Under the pieces are notes generated by a model. The model worked only from the letters and a program-made list of their open reading frames with translations, was not told where the DNA came from and searched no databases. DNA of 64,000 nucleotides, from contig CANMQP010000003.1 of assembly GCA_947500035.1 (NCBI GenBank), positions 124,001-188,000 of the forward strand, written 5' to 3'. Both the position numbers and the translations under genes were made by a program. Shown in pieces: positions 20,016-29,203 of the stretch (position 1 is the first letter of the stretch; each line of letters begins with the position of its first letter). This stretch comes from an uncultured Kiloniellaceae bacterium. Its GTDB lineage: Bacteria > Pseudomonadota > Alphaproteobacteria > Kiloniellales > Kiloniellaceae.

Positions 20016-21008
20016 ATGGAAATCCATCTTGATCCGCTCGACCATAATCTGCTTGATCGCTGGCAGAGTGACTTCCCTTTGATTTCGGAGCCCTTCGCGG
20101 TCATTGCCGAGCGGCTTGACCTGACCGAAGGCGAGGTTCTGAAGCGTTTGCGCAGACTCTCCGACGCGGGCGCCATCAGCCGGATCGGCGCGACCTGCCG
20201 TCCCAACACGGCCGGCGCAAGCACGCTTGCCGCAGTGTCGGTGCCCGAACCCCGGATCGAGGAAGTCGCCGCCGTCATTGGTGCAGAGCCGGGCGTCAAC
20301 CATTCCTATTTACGAGAGAACCACTGGAACATCTGGTTTGTAGCGACCGGCCCGGACCGCGCGTATGTCGATGAAAGTCTCGCACGGATCGAGGGACTCA
20401 CGGGCCTGGAAGTTCTCGACCTCCGGTTGGTGCGGCCGTTCAACATTAATCTTGGTTTCGCACTTGATGGTTCGGGCAAGCTGCCGCCGCAGCGAGAAAA
20501 CGTCAACACCGACGTTTTGATCCGACGCGATCGAGAGATCATGCAGGCACTGTCAATCGGCCTGGAAATTATCTCACGGCCCTTTGCGGCGCTTGCTGAA
20601 AACCTGGGTCGGCCGGAAGAAGACATCCTGCTGCGGGTCAGGGCGCTTTCCGCGGCAGGTGTCCTCTCACGGATCGGCGTTATCGTGCGCCATCGGGCGC
20701 TGGGCTGGAGTTCCAACGCCATGGTGGTCTGGGAGCTTCCTGAAGAGGAGATTCCCCGCATTGGGCCGGCTTTGACGGCGGTCCCGGGTGTCACGCTCTG
20801 TTATCAGCGCCGTCCCGTGCCGGGCATATGGCCCTACAGCCTCTATTGCATGATCCACGCGCGCAGCCGGGTCGAAGCCATGACCGTGCTCGATCGCGCT
20901 TGTGACGAAGTCGGCCTCCGTCACATGCCGCATCAAGTGCTTTTCAGCGTCCGTTGCTTCAAGCAAACCGGCGCGCGGGTGTTACTGGAGAAAGGAGCCG
21001 CCGCATGA
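20016..21008 (+). CDS. nirDL: Fused siroheme decarboxylase subunits NirD-NirL
   Basis: A 330-residue fusion of two Lrp/AsnC-like modules, each about 160 residues. The first starts LDPLDHNLLDRWQSDFPLISEPF; the second starts near residue 165 with RRDREIMQALSIGLEIISRPF and carries HRALGWSSNAMVVW. With NirG and NirH it decarboxylates siroheme to 12,18-didecarboxysiroheme. The helix-turn-helix resemblance does not imply DNA binding in these enzymes. NirDL fusions are known in alphaproteobacteria. The gene is 2 bases downstream of nirF and overlaps nirG by 4 bases. Confidence 0.94.
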   Translation: MEIHLDPLDHNLLDRWQSDFPLISEPFAVIAERLDLTEGEVLKRLRRLSDAGAISRIGATCRPNTAGASTLAAVSVPEPRIEEVAAVIGAEPGVNHSYLRENHWNIWFVATGPDRAYVDESLARIEGLTGLEVLDLRLVRPFNINLGFALDGSGKLPPQRENVNTDVLIRRDREIMQALSIGLEIISRPFAALAENLGRPEEDILLRVRALSAAGVLSRIGVIVRHRALGWSSNAMVVWELPEEEIPRIGPALTAVPGVTLCYQRRPVPGIWPYSLYCMIHARSRVEAMTVLDRACDEVGLRHMPHQVLFSVRCFKQTGARVLLEKGAAA

Positions 21009-21469
21009 AAACTTTCGACTATCAGCCGGATTCGACCGATCGGCGGATCATCAATGCACTGCAGGAGGGCTTTCCGCTCTCATCGCATCCCTACGCCGAA
21101 GCTGCCGCTGATCTGGGTTTGAGCGAAAGCGAACTGATCGAACGGCTGGCCCGCCTTCGGAAGGTAAGGGCAATCACCCGTTTCGGTCCCTTCTTCGATG
21201 CTGCGGCCATGGGCGGTGCCTTTTGCCTCTGCGCGATGAATGTTCCCGCCGGTCGTTTTGAAGCGGTGACGGAACAGGTCAATGCGTACTCGCAAGTCGC
21301 TCACAACTATGAACGGGCCCATCAGCTCAATATGTGGTTTGTGCTCGCGACCGAGACACCGGAAGGGATCGAGGCGGCGGCCTGCGCCATCGAACAGGAA
21401 ACCGGCCTTGAAGTTCTGCGCTTTCCCAAACTCGAAGAGTTTTACATTGGCTTCAGGATGGTTGCATGA
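21005..21469 (+). CDS. nirG: Siroheme decarboxylase subunit NirG
   Basis: A 154-residue Lrp/AsnC-like subunit of the NirDLGH siroheme decarboxylase. It begins MKTFDYQPDSTDRRIINALQ, followed by the helix-turn-helix-like region and a ferredoxin-like half containing NYERAHQLNMWFVLATETPEG (read around LNMWFV). The ATG at 21005 overlaps nirDL by 4 bases and its stop overlaps nirH by 4 bases. Upstream in-frame codons from 20954 lie within nirDL and are not used. G versus H is assigned from order in the operon. Confidence 0.91.
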   Translation: MKTFDYQPDSTDRRIINALQEGFPLSSHPYAEAAADLGLSESELIERLARLRKVRAITRFGPFFDAAAMGGAFCLCAMNVPAGRFEAVTEQVNAYSQVAHNYERAHQLNMWFVLATETPEGIEAAACAIEQETGLEVLRFPKLEEFYIGFRMVA

Positions 21470-21987
21470 ACCTGGATGGAACAGACCGGCGGATTGTCGA
21501 GGCGACGCAGTCGGGTCTGCCTTTTGTCGCGCAGCCCTACGCGGAAATTGCATCTTCCTTGGGCCTGGAGGAAGGGGAAGTCATCGATCGGCTGGCTGCA
21601 ATGCAGGCGCGCGGCGTCGTGCGCAGGATCGGGGTCGCGCCCAATCACTATGCCCTGGGCATGACCTCGAACGGCATGACGGTTTGGGACGTCGAAGATG
21701 GGATGGCGAGTGAACTGGGCGCGCGGGTCGGGCAGCTCGACTTCGTGTCGCACTGCTATCTGCGGCCACGCACCCTCCCGCTTTGGCCCTACAATCTCTT
21801 CGCTATGGTGCATGGTAGCAACCAAAGTGAGGTCGAGGAGAAACGCCAGGTCATTGTGTCGCTGCTGGGGCCCGCGTGCCGGGGAAACGACACGCTCTAT
21901 TCGACCCGCATCCTGAAAAAAACCGGATTACGGCTGGCCCGCAAGGGCGCAGGCGTCTCCACAGTTAAAGTCCGAGGAGAAGGCTGA
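21466..21987 (+). CDS. nirH: Siroheme decarboxylase subunit NirH
   Basis: A 173-residue partner of NirG and NirDL, again an Lrp/AsnC-like protein: [20 protein letters not shown], then [20 protein letters not shown], a His-containing block typical of the catalytic L/H-type subunits, and [20 protein letters not shown]. It overlaps nirG by 4 bases, and its TGA shares one base with the nirJ ATG. The separate G and H genes next to a fused DL show that all four modules are present. Confidence 0.91.
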   Translation: MNLDGTDRRIVEATQSGLPFVAQPYAEIASSLGLEEGEVIDRLAAMQARGVVRRIGVAPNHYALGMTSNGMTVWDVEDGMASELGARVGQLDFVSHCYLRPRTLPLWPYNLFAMVHGSNQSEVEEKRQVIVSLLGPACRGNDTLYSTRILKKTGLRLARKGAGVSTVKVRGEG

Positions 21988-23195
21988 TGTTCCGACTCTC
22001 TCACTATATGCACCAGCTTGTGGAGCCGACGCCGGTGCGCCGGCGCGGTGGCCAGGTGAAGCCGGTGGTGATTTGGAACCTCACACGCCGCTGCAATCTA
22101 CAGTGCCGACACTGCTACACGACCTCAGCCGATCATGTCTTTCCGGGCGAACTGACGCATGAACAAGCAATGGGCGTCCTGGAGGATCTGAGAGGTTTCA
22201 AGATCCCGGCCCTGATCCTCTCTGGCGGTGAGCCTTTGATGCGCATGGACCTCTTCGAAATTGCCGAACGGGCACGCAAGATGAAGATGTATCTTGCGCT
22301 CTCGACCAACGGCACGGCGATCGAAGGAGAGATGGCAGAACGTGTCGCGGACATCGGTTTCGACTATGTCGGCATCAGCATCGACGGCATCGGAGCGACC
22401 AACGATTGGTTCCGCGGCAAGGAGGGAGCTTTCGACAAGGCCCTCGCCGGTGTGCGGGCCTGCAAGGCGCTAGGTGTCCGGGTGGGACTGCGCTTTACCA
22501 TCACGCAGGAGAACGCCGGTCAGCTTCCGGAGCTTCTGGATCTCGCCGATGGGGAAGGGGTAGACAAGTTTTATCTCTCACACCTGGTTTACGCGGGCCG
22601 AGGCGATAAGCATCGTGGAGCCGATGCCAGTTGGTCGCACACTCGCACCGCAATGGATCTTCTGATTGACCGCGCCTGGAGGGCTGCCGATGAAGGACGC
22701 TCGCTGGAGATCGTCACCGGTAACAACGATGCCGATGCGGTTTACTTCCTGCGTTGGGCGGAAGAACGCTTCACGTCGGAGCAGATTGCGCATCTGAAGG
22801 ATCACCTTGAGGCCTGGGGAGGAAACTCTTCGGGGGTCGGGGTCGCCAATATCGATCCGCAGGGCGATGTTCATCCCGACACCTATTGGTCGGACTACAC
22901 CATCGGTAGCGTCAAAGACCGGCCCTTCTCGGCGCTCTGGACCAGTGACGACCCGATGCTGGCCCAACTGCGCAGGCGTCCACGTCCGCTCAAGGGCCGT
23001 TGCGGTGCCTGCAGCTATAAGACGGTCTGTGGCGGCAATACCCGGATCCGGGCGCTGCAGCTGACCGGCGATCCCTGGGCCGAGGACCCGGCCTGCTACA
23101 TGAGTGATCAGGAGATCGGGGTCGAAGACTCGGATCGTCTGACCGTAACACCCTTCCGGGGCAAAAGCCGTGATCCGATACATCGTTTTCTTTAG
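21987..23195 (+). CDS. nirJ: Radical SAM protein NirJ
   Basis: A 402-residue radical SAM enzyme replacing two propionates of didecarboxysiroheme by oxo groups on the way to heme d1. The CX3CX2C cluster motif is at C36, C40 and C43 ([13 protein letters not shown]). A SPASM-like C-terminal cysteine set is visible in [13 protein letters not shown] and [18 protein letters not shown] is the SAM-contacting GGEP motif. The start overlaps nirH by one base (TGATG), and the last 26 bases overlap nirN. Confidence 0.96.
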   Translation: MFRLSHYMHQLVEPTPVRRRGGQVKPVVIWNLTRRCNLQCRHCYTTSADHVFPGELTHEQAMGVLEDLRGFKIPALILSGGEPLMRMDLFEIAERARKMKMYLALSTNGTAIEGEMAERVADIGFDYVGISIDGIGATNDWFRGKEGAFDKALAGVRACKALGVRVGLRFTITQENAGQLPELLDLADGEGVDKFYLSHLVYAGRGDKHRGADASWSHTRTAMDLLIDRAWRAADEGRSLEIVTGNNDADAVYFLRWAEERFTSEQIAHLKDHLEAWGGNSSGVGVANIDPQGDVHPDTYWSDYTIGSVKDRPFSALWTSDDPMLAQLRRRPRPLKGRCGACSYKTVCGGNTRIRALQLTGDPWAEDPACYMSDQEIGVEDSDRLTVTPFRGKSRDPIHRFL

Positions 23196-24717
23196 CTGTC
23201 TGCTGGGTTTGACGGGCGGTGTCCTGGCGAACCCCAAAGCGCTCTACAACGAGCATTGTGCGTCGTGCCACGGTGCCGACCGCTTGGGTGGAAACGGGCC
23301 GGCTCTGATTCCCGAGACGCTGAAACGCATGCGTGGTCCGAAGTTGGCGAAGGTGATCGCCGAGGGCCGGGCGGCGACACAGATGCCGGGCTTCAGCGAC
23401 ACTTTGGAGCCTGAGGAAATTGCGGCCCTCACCGAATTTGTAAAGATGCCTTTGGCTGAAATCCCCGATTGGGGACCTGAAGAGATTGCCGCAAGCCGGT
23501 CGTTCGATCCGGACTATCGTCCCGCTGACCAACCGGTTTTTACAGCCGATCCTCTGAACGTCTTCCTGGTCGTGGAGACCGGTGATTCCCATGTCTCCGT
23601 ACTCGATGGCGACACGTTCACCGTGATGGACCGCTTCGCAACGCCTTTCGCCGTGCACGGCGGGCCGAAGTTCACGCCCGATGGCCGCTTCGTCTTTATT
23701 ATGTCGCGGGACGGCTGGGTGCAGAAGTACGACCTTTGGAGCCTGGCCGAGGTCGGCCGGATTCGGGCCGGGCTCAACAGCCGGAATATCGCAATCTCCA
23801 GGGATGGCAAACATTTGGCGGTGGCAAACTACCTGCCGCGCAGTCTAACCATACTCTCAAGCGAAGATCTCTCGGTAGAGCGGGTGTTCGAAGTGCGTGC
23901 TAAGGATGGAAATCTCTCGCGGGTGTCTGCGGTCTATCAGGCGCCGCAACGTGACAGCTTTATTCTGGCGCTCAAGGACGCGCCCGAGATTTGGGAGATC
24001 GCGACGGATCCCGAGGCAGAGCCTGTATTTGAGGGTTTCGTCCACAGTCACGAGAATGGCATGGTCGAAGCTCTGCCATCTTCGGAAGGTCTTTTTGCGC
24101 TGCGCCGGATCGAGGTCCGCGAACCCATCGATGACTTCTTCTTCACGCCCGACTACCGCCATCTGATCGGCGCGGCCCGCGACGGCGCCCGCGGCGTCGT
24201 TGTCAATCTCAACGTCGGGCGGGAAATTGCCGAATTGCCGCTGCCCGGTCTGCCCCATCTGGGGTCCGGTATCTCCTGGCTCCGTGGAGAACACCGGGTC
24301 ATGGCTACGCCGCATCTCAAGGAAGCCCGCCTGTCGGTCATCGATATTGAAAGTTGGCAGGTTGTGAAATCGCTCGAAACCCTGGGGCCTGGATTTTTTC
24401 TCCGCAGTCATGAAAACACGGATTATGTCTGGGCCGATGTCTTTTTCGGGCCGAACCGCGACGTCATGCATGTGATCGATAAAGAAAGTCTGGAGATCGT
24501 TGAAACTCTGCGGCCGGTGCCGGGGGCCACCGTTGCCCATGTCGAATTCGATCGCAGCGGTCGGCACGCCCTGGTCAGTGTCTGGGAGGACGAGGGCGCG
24601 GTCATTGTTTACGACGCCGAAACCCTGAAAGAAGTCAAACGCCTGCCAATGCGCAAACCCTCGGGAAAATACAATGTCTGGAACAAAATCACATTTTCCG
24701 ACGGCACATCACACTGA
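23170..24717 (+). CDS. nirN: NirN, cytochrome cd1-like heme d1 insertion/dehydrogenase protein
   Basis: A 515-residue periplasmic paralogue of NirS. It has a signal peptide, a heme c motif CASCH (C30, C33, H34), then an eight-bladed d1-type propeller. NirN binds the d1 precursor and performs or assists the last dehydrogenation and transfer to NirS. The start is a GTG at 23170 inside the end of nirJ (26-base overlap). The gene overlaps the following cbiX-like gene by 44 bases. Compared with NirS the N-terminal domain is shorter, as expected for the family. Confidence 0.94.
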   Translation: MIRYIVFFSCLLGLTGGVLANPKALYNEHCASCHGADRLGGNGPALIPETLKRMRGPKLAKVIAEGRAATQMPGFSDTLEPEEIAALTEFVKMPLAEIPDWGPEEIAASRSFDPDYRPADQPVFTADPLNVFLVVETGDSHVSVLDGDTFTVMDRFATPFAVHGGPKFTPDGRFVFIMSRDGWVQKYDLWSLAEVGRIRAGLNSRNIAISRDGKHLAVANYLPRSLTILSSEDLSVERVFEVRAKDGNLSRVSAVYQAPQRDSFILALKDAPEIWEIATDPEAEPVFEGFVHSHENGMVEALPSSEGLFALRRIEVREPIDDFFFTPDYRHLIGAARDGARGVVVNLNVGREIAELPLPGLPHLGSGISWLRGEHRVMATPHLKEARLSVIDIESWQVVKSLETLGPGFFLRSHENTDYVWADVFFGPNRDVMHVIDKESLEIVETLRPVPGATVAHVEFDRSGRHALVSVWEDEGAVIVYDAETLKEVKRLPMRKPSGKYNVWNKITFSDGTSH

Positions 24718-25435
24718 GCGGCCGTCGGTCCTGATCGTCGCACACGGTTCACCCTCGGCGCCTGATGGACCCGAAGCGGCCGTAAAGGCGCTGGCTGCGG
24801 AGACCGCCCGGTGGCTTCCCGGCTGGAGGGTTAGCGGGGCCACGCTGGCGGCCAACTCCGCGCTTGAGACAGCGCTCGATGAGATCTCCTCAGAGCACGT
24901 TTTGATTTATCCCTTCTTCATGTCCGACGGATGGTTTGTACGAACGGAGCTGCCACGCCGTCTCACGCAGAGTTGGAAGCGGTCGTTCGAGATCCTGGCA
25001 CCTTTCGGGCATAGCAGCGGTATCCCGGCACTCTGCGAAGCTGCGGTAAAAAAAGCGGCAAAATCCTCAGGTGTTTCAGCGCGCGACACCGCCGTTCTGG
25101 TGGCAGCTCACGGATCGCGTTCCGCGCCGCAGCAACGGCGTCTTGTCGAGCGCACGGCGCGCGTCCTAGCTGCGTCCGAAGCCTTTCGCGAGGTACGTGT
25201 CGGGTTCTTGGAAGAGTTGCCGAGTGTCGGCGAGGTGGCTCGTCTTTCACGGTCAGGAATCTGCCTGCCTCTGTTCGCCGGTCGTGCAGGCCATGTTGAG
25301 ATCGATCTTCCACGAGAGCTGGCCGCGGCTTCTTGGTCCGGAACGCTTCTTGCGCCATTAGGTACCTGGCCCGAGATCTCTGATCTGATCGCAACTTCGT
25401 TGTTGCAAACACGGCCTATGGCGCTGTCCGGCTAA
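24674..25435 (+). CDS. cbiX: CbiX/SirB-type sirohydrochlorin chelatase in the nir operon
   Basis: A 253-residue class II chelatase with two homologous halves. The N-terminal half has VAHGSPSAPDG (H24) and YPFFMSDGWFVRTELP, where the second active-site histidine is replaced by F88. The C-terminal half has VAAHGSRSAPQQRR (H146) and LFAGRAGHVEIDLP (H207), so it keeps both metal-binding histidines. CbiX/SirB enzymes insert cobalt or iron into sirohydrochlorin. Placed last in a heme d1 operon, it would plausibly provide the iron insertion that turns sirohydrochlorin into siroheme for NirDLGH. The start overlaps nirN by 44 bases and no later ATG precedes the first motif. Metal specificity is inferred from context. 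Confidence 0.85.
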   Translation: MSGTKSHFPTAHHTERPSVLIVAHGSPSAPDGPEAAVKALAAETARWLPGWRVSGATLAANSALETALDEISSEHVLIYPFFMSDGWFVRTELPRRLTQSWKRSFEILAPFGHSSGIPALCEAAVKKAAKSSGVSARDTAVLVAAHGSRSAPQQRRLVERTARVLAASEAFREVRVGFLEELPSVGEVARLSRSGICLPLFAGRAGHVEIDLPRELAAASWSGTLLAPLGTWPEISDLIATSLLQTRPMALSG

Positions 25436-26009
25436 ATCAGATTCACAAGCACGTCAGGCGACCTTTCGCGGTTCACTCCAAACCCTGATCTGATCTGGAA
25501 TCTATTGACATACTCACCGGCCTAAACTCTGTGATCTGTCGTTTGGCGACCCGTTGATCTCACCCGCGATCGCTTTGATTAGGCCTCAACCTGCCGCCTA
25601 GCCGCCGTCGTTCGGCCTCCGTGTTAACACACCAACTCGGACTAAGTTTTTCCAACTCGACACCTGAGCATGGGTTGGGCCGGGTATTCACAAAGACGTA
25701 CAAGAGCTTACCTCTTCAGATAAACGTAAATTGTTAAAAAATCAATTTATGGTAGCGTGCAAAATTTCTATCGAAATACACGCAAAAGATAGAACCTATT
25801 GAACAAAAAAGATGATCTATGTCATCGACGCCCTTTCTTGGGTTTGCCAGACTAAGTCTGCAAGCACGAAGTTCCTAGTCCAGTCTCACCGGTAAAATCG
25901 AATTTACCGCACTGTCCACGTGCGAGTTTGATTTCCGAAGAAACGTTGAAAACGGTCGAGCCGAAGGGCGCTATCGCGCCGGATGCTCGTAAACTCGGAG
26001 GCAGAATTG
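25436..26009. other. Intergenic region before the porin, AT-rich centre
   Basis: No convincing gene is seen here. The central part (about 25680-25850) is clearly AT-richer than the flanking genes and contains the dyad AAATTG-N9-CAATTT at 25728-25748. Promoter and regulator sites for the porin probably lie here, since the porin has a strong ribosome-binding site but no other upstream sequence. No FNR- or NNR-type box with correct spacing was found. Confidence 0.5.
25728..25748. promoter_or_regulatory. AAATTG-N9-CAATTT dyad upstream of porin
   Basis: A perfect 6-bp inverted repeat with a 9-base A-rich spacer lies in the AT-rich segment 260 bases before the porin start. It could be an operator or UP-like element. 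The spacing excludes a standard FNR box, and the binding protein is unknown. Confidence 0.3.
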
Positions 26010-27383
26010 ATGGCACGCACAAAGTGGTTTCACACCGCTGTTCTCGGTGCAGCAATAGCAGCGTCGGCTTCCCAAACGACCAGAGCTCAAACAGTTGCAG
26101 TCGACGCCGAGTTGTTGAGGCAATTGCAGCAGGTCATTGAGCAACAGCAGGAACAGCTCAAACAGCAATCCAACCAGCTGCAATCCCAGTCGGGGACGAT
26201 TGACGCACTCAAGGGGCGAGTCGAACAGCTCGAGCAAGTATCCAGCGAGACCAAAGCCATAGCGGCGGAGGCCCAGAGTACCTCCTTAGAGGCAATCGGG
26301 ACCGCGCAGCGAGCGGCTCCGGCGGCAAGCCCCGAAAATATCGTCACTTCGGGCAATGATAAGGTCAAGCTTGCGATTTCCGGCCAGGTCAACCGTGCAA
26401 TGAACATCGTCGACGACGGCGACGACACCGATGCTTTCTTTGTCGACAACGACACCTCGAATACGCGGGTCCGGTTTGTCGGTACGGGGACGGTGGCGGA
26501 TGGCACTACGCTCGGCACTGTGGTTGAGGTGGCGCTCAGCCCGAACAACTCCTTCGATGTCAGTCAGGACGACGAAAGCACGGACGATCTCGTTGACCTG
26601 CGCAAAGCCGACATCATGCTGCGCAATGACAGCTATGGACAGTTGCTGTTCGGGAAAGGGCAGGCGGCGGCGGATGATACCGCCGAGTACGACCTTTCGT
26701 TAGTCGGCGGCCCGATCATGTATTCCGGTGTCTCCGACATTGTCGGAGGTATTCAATTTACTGACGATGGCGAACTGACAGGTGTCACGGTTGGAGATGC
26801 CTTTTTTAATTTCGATGGTAACCGTCAAGATCGGGTTCGGTACGATTCTCCGGTCGTCGGGCCAGGCGTGCAGCTTTCAGTCTCAGCCGGATCAGACTCA
26901 CGCTACGACGCTGCCCTTACCTGGGGTGGGGATTATGGAGATTGGACCGGTGTCGATATCGGTGAGGTCACGACTTTGGGTGCGCTTTCGGTCCGGGACC
27001 CCGATGAGGATAATATCGACTACCGCGTCGCCGGTTCCTTCTCCGCCCTGCATAATCCGACCGGCCTGAGTGCCACGTTTTCCGCAGGTAACGATTTCGC
27101 CGACGAGGGGGACGATCCCTACAACCTCTACGGCAAGCTGGGTTGGGACACGACCTTCTTTGACGTTGGTCCGACCGGCTTCGGCGTGGATTTCACCTAT
27201 GGCGAAAATGTCTCGGGTCAGGGCGACAAAGGCCACTCGGTCGGCTTGTCGGCGATCCAGTTGTTCGAGGAGTTCGGGACCGAGCTCTATGTCCAGGTGC
27301 GTGGTTTCAGTCTGGAGCGCGGATCCGCAGATAATCCGGACGACATCTTAGTTGGAACGACGGGCGCGAGGGTGAAGTTCTGA
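26010..27383 (+). CDS. Outer membrane porin with N-terminal coiled coil
   Basis: A 457-residue outer-membrane porin. A signal peptide (about residues 1-26, ending RAQ) is followed by a Gln-rich coiled coil (LLRQLQQVIEQQQEQLKQQ, about 32-75) and then a 16-strand-like barrel with many acidic turns and a terminal phenylalanine (GARVKF). The barrel is strongly acidic (DDGDDTDAFF, DDESTDD), common in marine porins. The ATG at 26010 follows GGAGGCAGAATTG; a start nine codons earlier lacks a site. Its TGA shares a base with the next ATG. Nearness to arginine genes suggests amino-acid or general solute uptake, but the specificity is unknown. Confidence 0.88.
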   Translation: MARTKWFHTAVLGAAIAASASQTTRAQTVAVDAELLRQLQQVIEQQQEQLKQQSNQLQSQSGTIDALKGRVEQLEQVSSETKAIAAEAQSTSLEAIGTAQRAAPAASPENIVTSGNDKVKLAISGQVNRAMNIVDDGDDTDAFFVDNDTSNTRVRFVGTGTVADGTTLGTVVEVALSPNNSFDVSQDDESTDDLVDLRKADIMLRNDSYGQLLFGKGQAAADDTAEYDLSLVGGPIMYSGVSDIVGGIQFTDDGELTGVTVGDAFFNFDGNRQDRVRYDSPVVGPGVQLSVSAGSDSRYDAALTWGGDYGDWTGVDIGEVTTLGALSVRDPDEDNIDYRVAGSFSALHNPTGLSATFSAGNDFADEGDDPYNLYGKLGWDTTFFDVGPTGFGVDFTYGENVSGQGDKGHSVGLSAIQLFEEFGTELYVQVRGFSLERGSADNPDDILVGTTGARVKF

Positions 27384-27586
27384 TGCGTATTCTCGTCACT
27401 TTTGTCGCTACCCTCATGCTCACGGCCTGTGCCGGATTGGAGATCAAACCTGGCGAGAAATCCCACGCCCGGCGGGAGATCCCGCCCGGAGCCGGCGTGC
27501 TGACCGGTCAGCAGGGTGAGTTCACCATCTATCGTCAGGAAGAAAAAACGCCGCCGGCACGTGGCGGAACGAAACAGCCCAAATGA
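27383..27586 (+). CDS. Small lipoprotein coupled to the porin
   Basis: A 67-residue predicted lipoprotein: MRILVTFVATLMLTAC gives a lipobox LTAC with C16, followed by a short basic and proline-rich mature part (GEKSHARREIPPGAGVLTGQQGEFTIYRQEE). No known family is recognised. Its ATG overlaps the porin TGA by one base (TGATG), so translation is probably coupled and the protein may assist or cap the porin. A 141-base gap separates it from the transporter. Confidence 0.7.
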   Translation: MRILVTFVATLMLTACAGLEIKPGEKSHARREIPPGAGVLTGQQGEFTIYRQEEKTPPARGGTKQPK

Positions 27587-27727
27587 CCTTAGCCGTTTGT
27601 GCCGAGCCGCTGGGCAGGAAGAGCCGCGGCGACACCCTAAAACGGTCGTGGGTTTGTCGATGCGCAGATTACGATTTGAGTGAACCCTCGCGATTTAATG
27701 AGTCTAAGACAGGAGAAGCGTGACGCT

Positions 27728-29143
27728 ATGAAACTTAAGTTTCCAAGTGCCTACACCATCTTGTTCGGTTTGATCATTGCAGTGGCGGTCGCCACCTGGT
27801 TCGTTCCGGCCGGCCAATACGACCGGGAAATGAGCGAGGCGCTGGGAAAGGAAGTTCCGATACCCGGTACCTACAAAGAGGTTGACCCCAATCCCCAGGG
27901 GTTTGCCGACGTGGTCCTGGCGCCGATCGCCGGTTTCTTTGATCCGGTGAGTTACGAGGCGCGCGCGATCGATGTTGCGCTTTTCGTGCTGATCATCGGC
28001 GGCTTTCTGGGGATCGTCACCAGAACCGGCGCTATCGATGCCGGTATTGAGCGCGCCATGACCGCATTGCGGGGACGGGAAAAGTGGATGATCCCGATCC
28101 TCATGGCGCTCTTTGCCGCCGGCGGCACCATCTACGGCATGGCAGAGGAAACCCTTGCGTTCTATGGCCTCATTATCCCGGTGATGATCGCCGCCCGGTA
28201 TGATGCGGTGACCGGTGTTGCCATCATCATGTTGGGTGCCGGAGTCGGCACCCTGGGTTCCACGATCAATCCCTTCGCGACTGTGATCGCGGCCAACGCG
28301 GCGGGCATAGCCTTCACAGACGGCATCTTGCTCCGCTTCGCGCTGCTGATCCTTTGCTGGCTGGCTTGCGTAGTCTACGTCATGCGCTACGCCGAGAAGG
28401 TTAAGGCGAACCCATCTGCCTCGATTGTTGCAGACCGGCGGGAGTCCAACGAAGCGCACTTTCTCAAAGGTCGGGAGGTTGCGGCGGGCAACCATCAACT
28501 CGATTTCACGTTGACGCGCAAGATCGTGTTGCTCGTCTTCGTCCTCGCTTTCGCCGTGATGATCTGGGGGGTCTCGGCCGGTGGCTGGTGGATGGCGGAG
28601 ATGTCAGGCCTCTTCATCGTGGCGGCAATCCTGGTCGGCGTGATCGCCCGCATGAGCGAGGAGGATTTTACCAACACCTTCGTCGACGGCGCCCGCGACC
28701 TGCTTGGCGTCGCCCTGGTGATCGGCATTGCCCGCGGTATCGTTGTGGTCATGGACGCGGGCAATATGACTGATACCATTCTCTTCTGGGCCGAGGGCGC
28801 AGTCAGCGGTTTACCAGCCATTGCTTTTATAAACAGTATGTTCGGAATTGAGGTGGCGTTGTCCTTCTTCGTCCCTTCTTCGTCCGGTTTGGCTGTCCTA
28901 ACTATGCCGATTATGGCGCCGCTCGCCGATTTCGCGGCTGTGCCGCGGGATCTGGTGGTGACTGCCTATCAGTCAGCCAGTGGGCTGGTGAACCTGATCA
29001 ACCCGACCTTCGCGGTGGTTATGGGCGGGCTGGCGCTTGGCCGTGTGCCGTACGAGCGCTGGCTGCGCTTTATGTGGCCGCTGCTTCTTATCCTGACCAT
29101 CATCATCATGACCGCGATTAGCATCGCGACGCTTTTGAACTAG
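27728..29143 (+). CDS. YfcC/ArcD-type membrane carrier, probable arginine-ornithine exchange
   Basis: A 471-residue membrane protein with about 12 hydrophobic segments of the YfcC family (DcuC-like superfamily). Landmarks: FPSAYTILFGLIIAVAVATWFVPAGQYDR, FGLIIPVMIAARYDAVTG, GAGVGTLGSTINPFATVIAA, FFVPSSSGLAVLTMPIMAPL and SASGLVNLINPTFAVVMGG. It lies directly before arcA-arcB-arcC, so arginine import and/or ornithine export is the likely role; this comes from context. The ATG at 27728 has AGGAG upstream. An ATG at 27698 would add ten polar residues that contain that site. Confidence 0.82.
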   Translation: MKLKFPSAYTILFGLIIAVAVATWFVPAGQYDREMSEALGKEVPIPGTYKEVDPNPQGFADVVLAPIAGFFDPVSYEARAIDVALFVLIIGGFLGIVTRTGAIDAGIERAMTALRGREKWMIPILMALFAAGGTIYGMAEETLAFYGLIIPVMIAARYDAVTGVAIIMLGAGVGTLGSTINPFATVIAANAAGIAFTDGILLRFALLILCWLACVVYVMRYAEKVKANPSASIVADRRESNEAHFLKGREVAAGNHQLDFTLTRKIVLLVFVLAFAVMIWGVSAGGWWMAEMSGLFIVAAILVGVIARMSEEDFTNTFVDGARDLLGVALVIGIARGIVVVMDAGNMTDTILFWAEGAVSGLPAIAFINSMFGIEVALSFFVPSSSGLAVLTMPIMAPLADFAAVPRDLVVTAYQSASGLVNLINPTFAVVMGGLALGRVPYERWLRFMWPLLLILTIIIMTAISIATLLN

Positions 29144-29203
29144 AGGCGGCGAACCCTTCTGTTCGAGCGAGTCGCGGCCAGTGCTTGATAACGGAGAAAC
29201 GAC

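Noticed and set aside
20016-21987. Lrp/AsnC transcription regulators
   Set aside because: The helix-turn-helix resemblance is real, but the set of modules in a nir operon identifies siroheme decarboxylase subunits, not regulators.
25728-25748. FNR box upstream of the porin
   Set aside because: The half-sites are one base too far apart and differ from TTGAT-N4-ATCAA, so it is kept only as an unassigned dyad.
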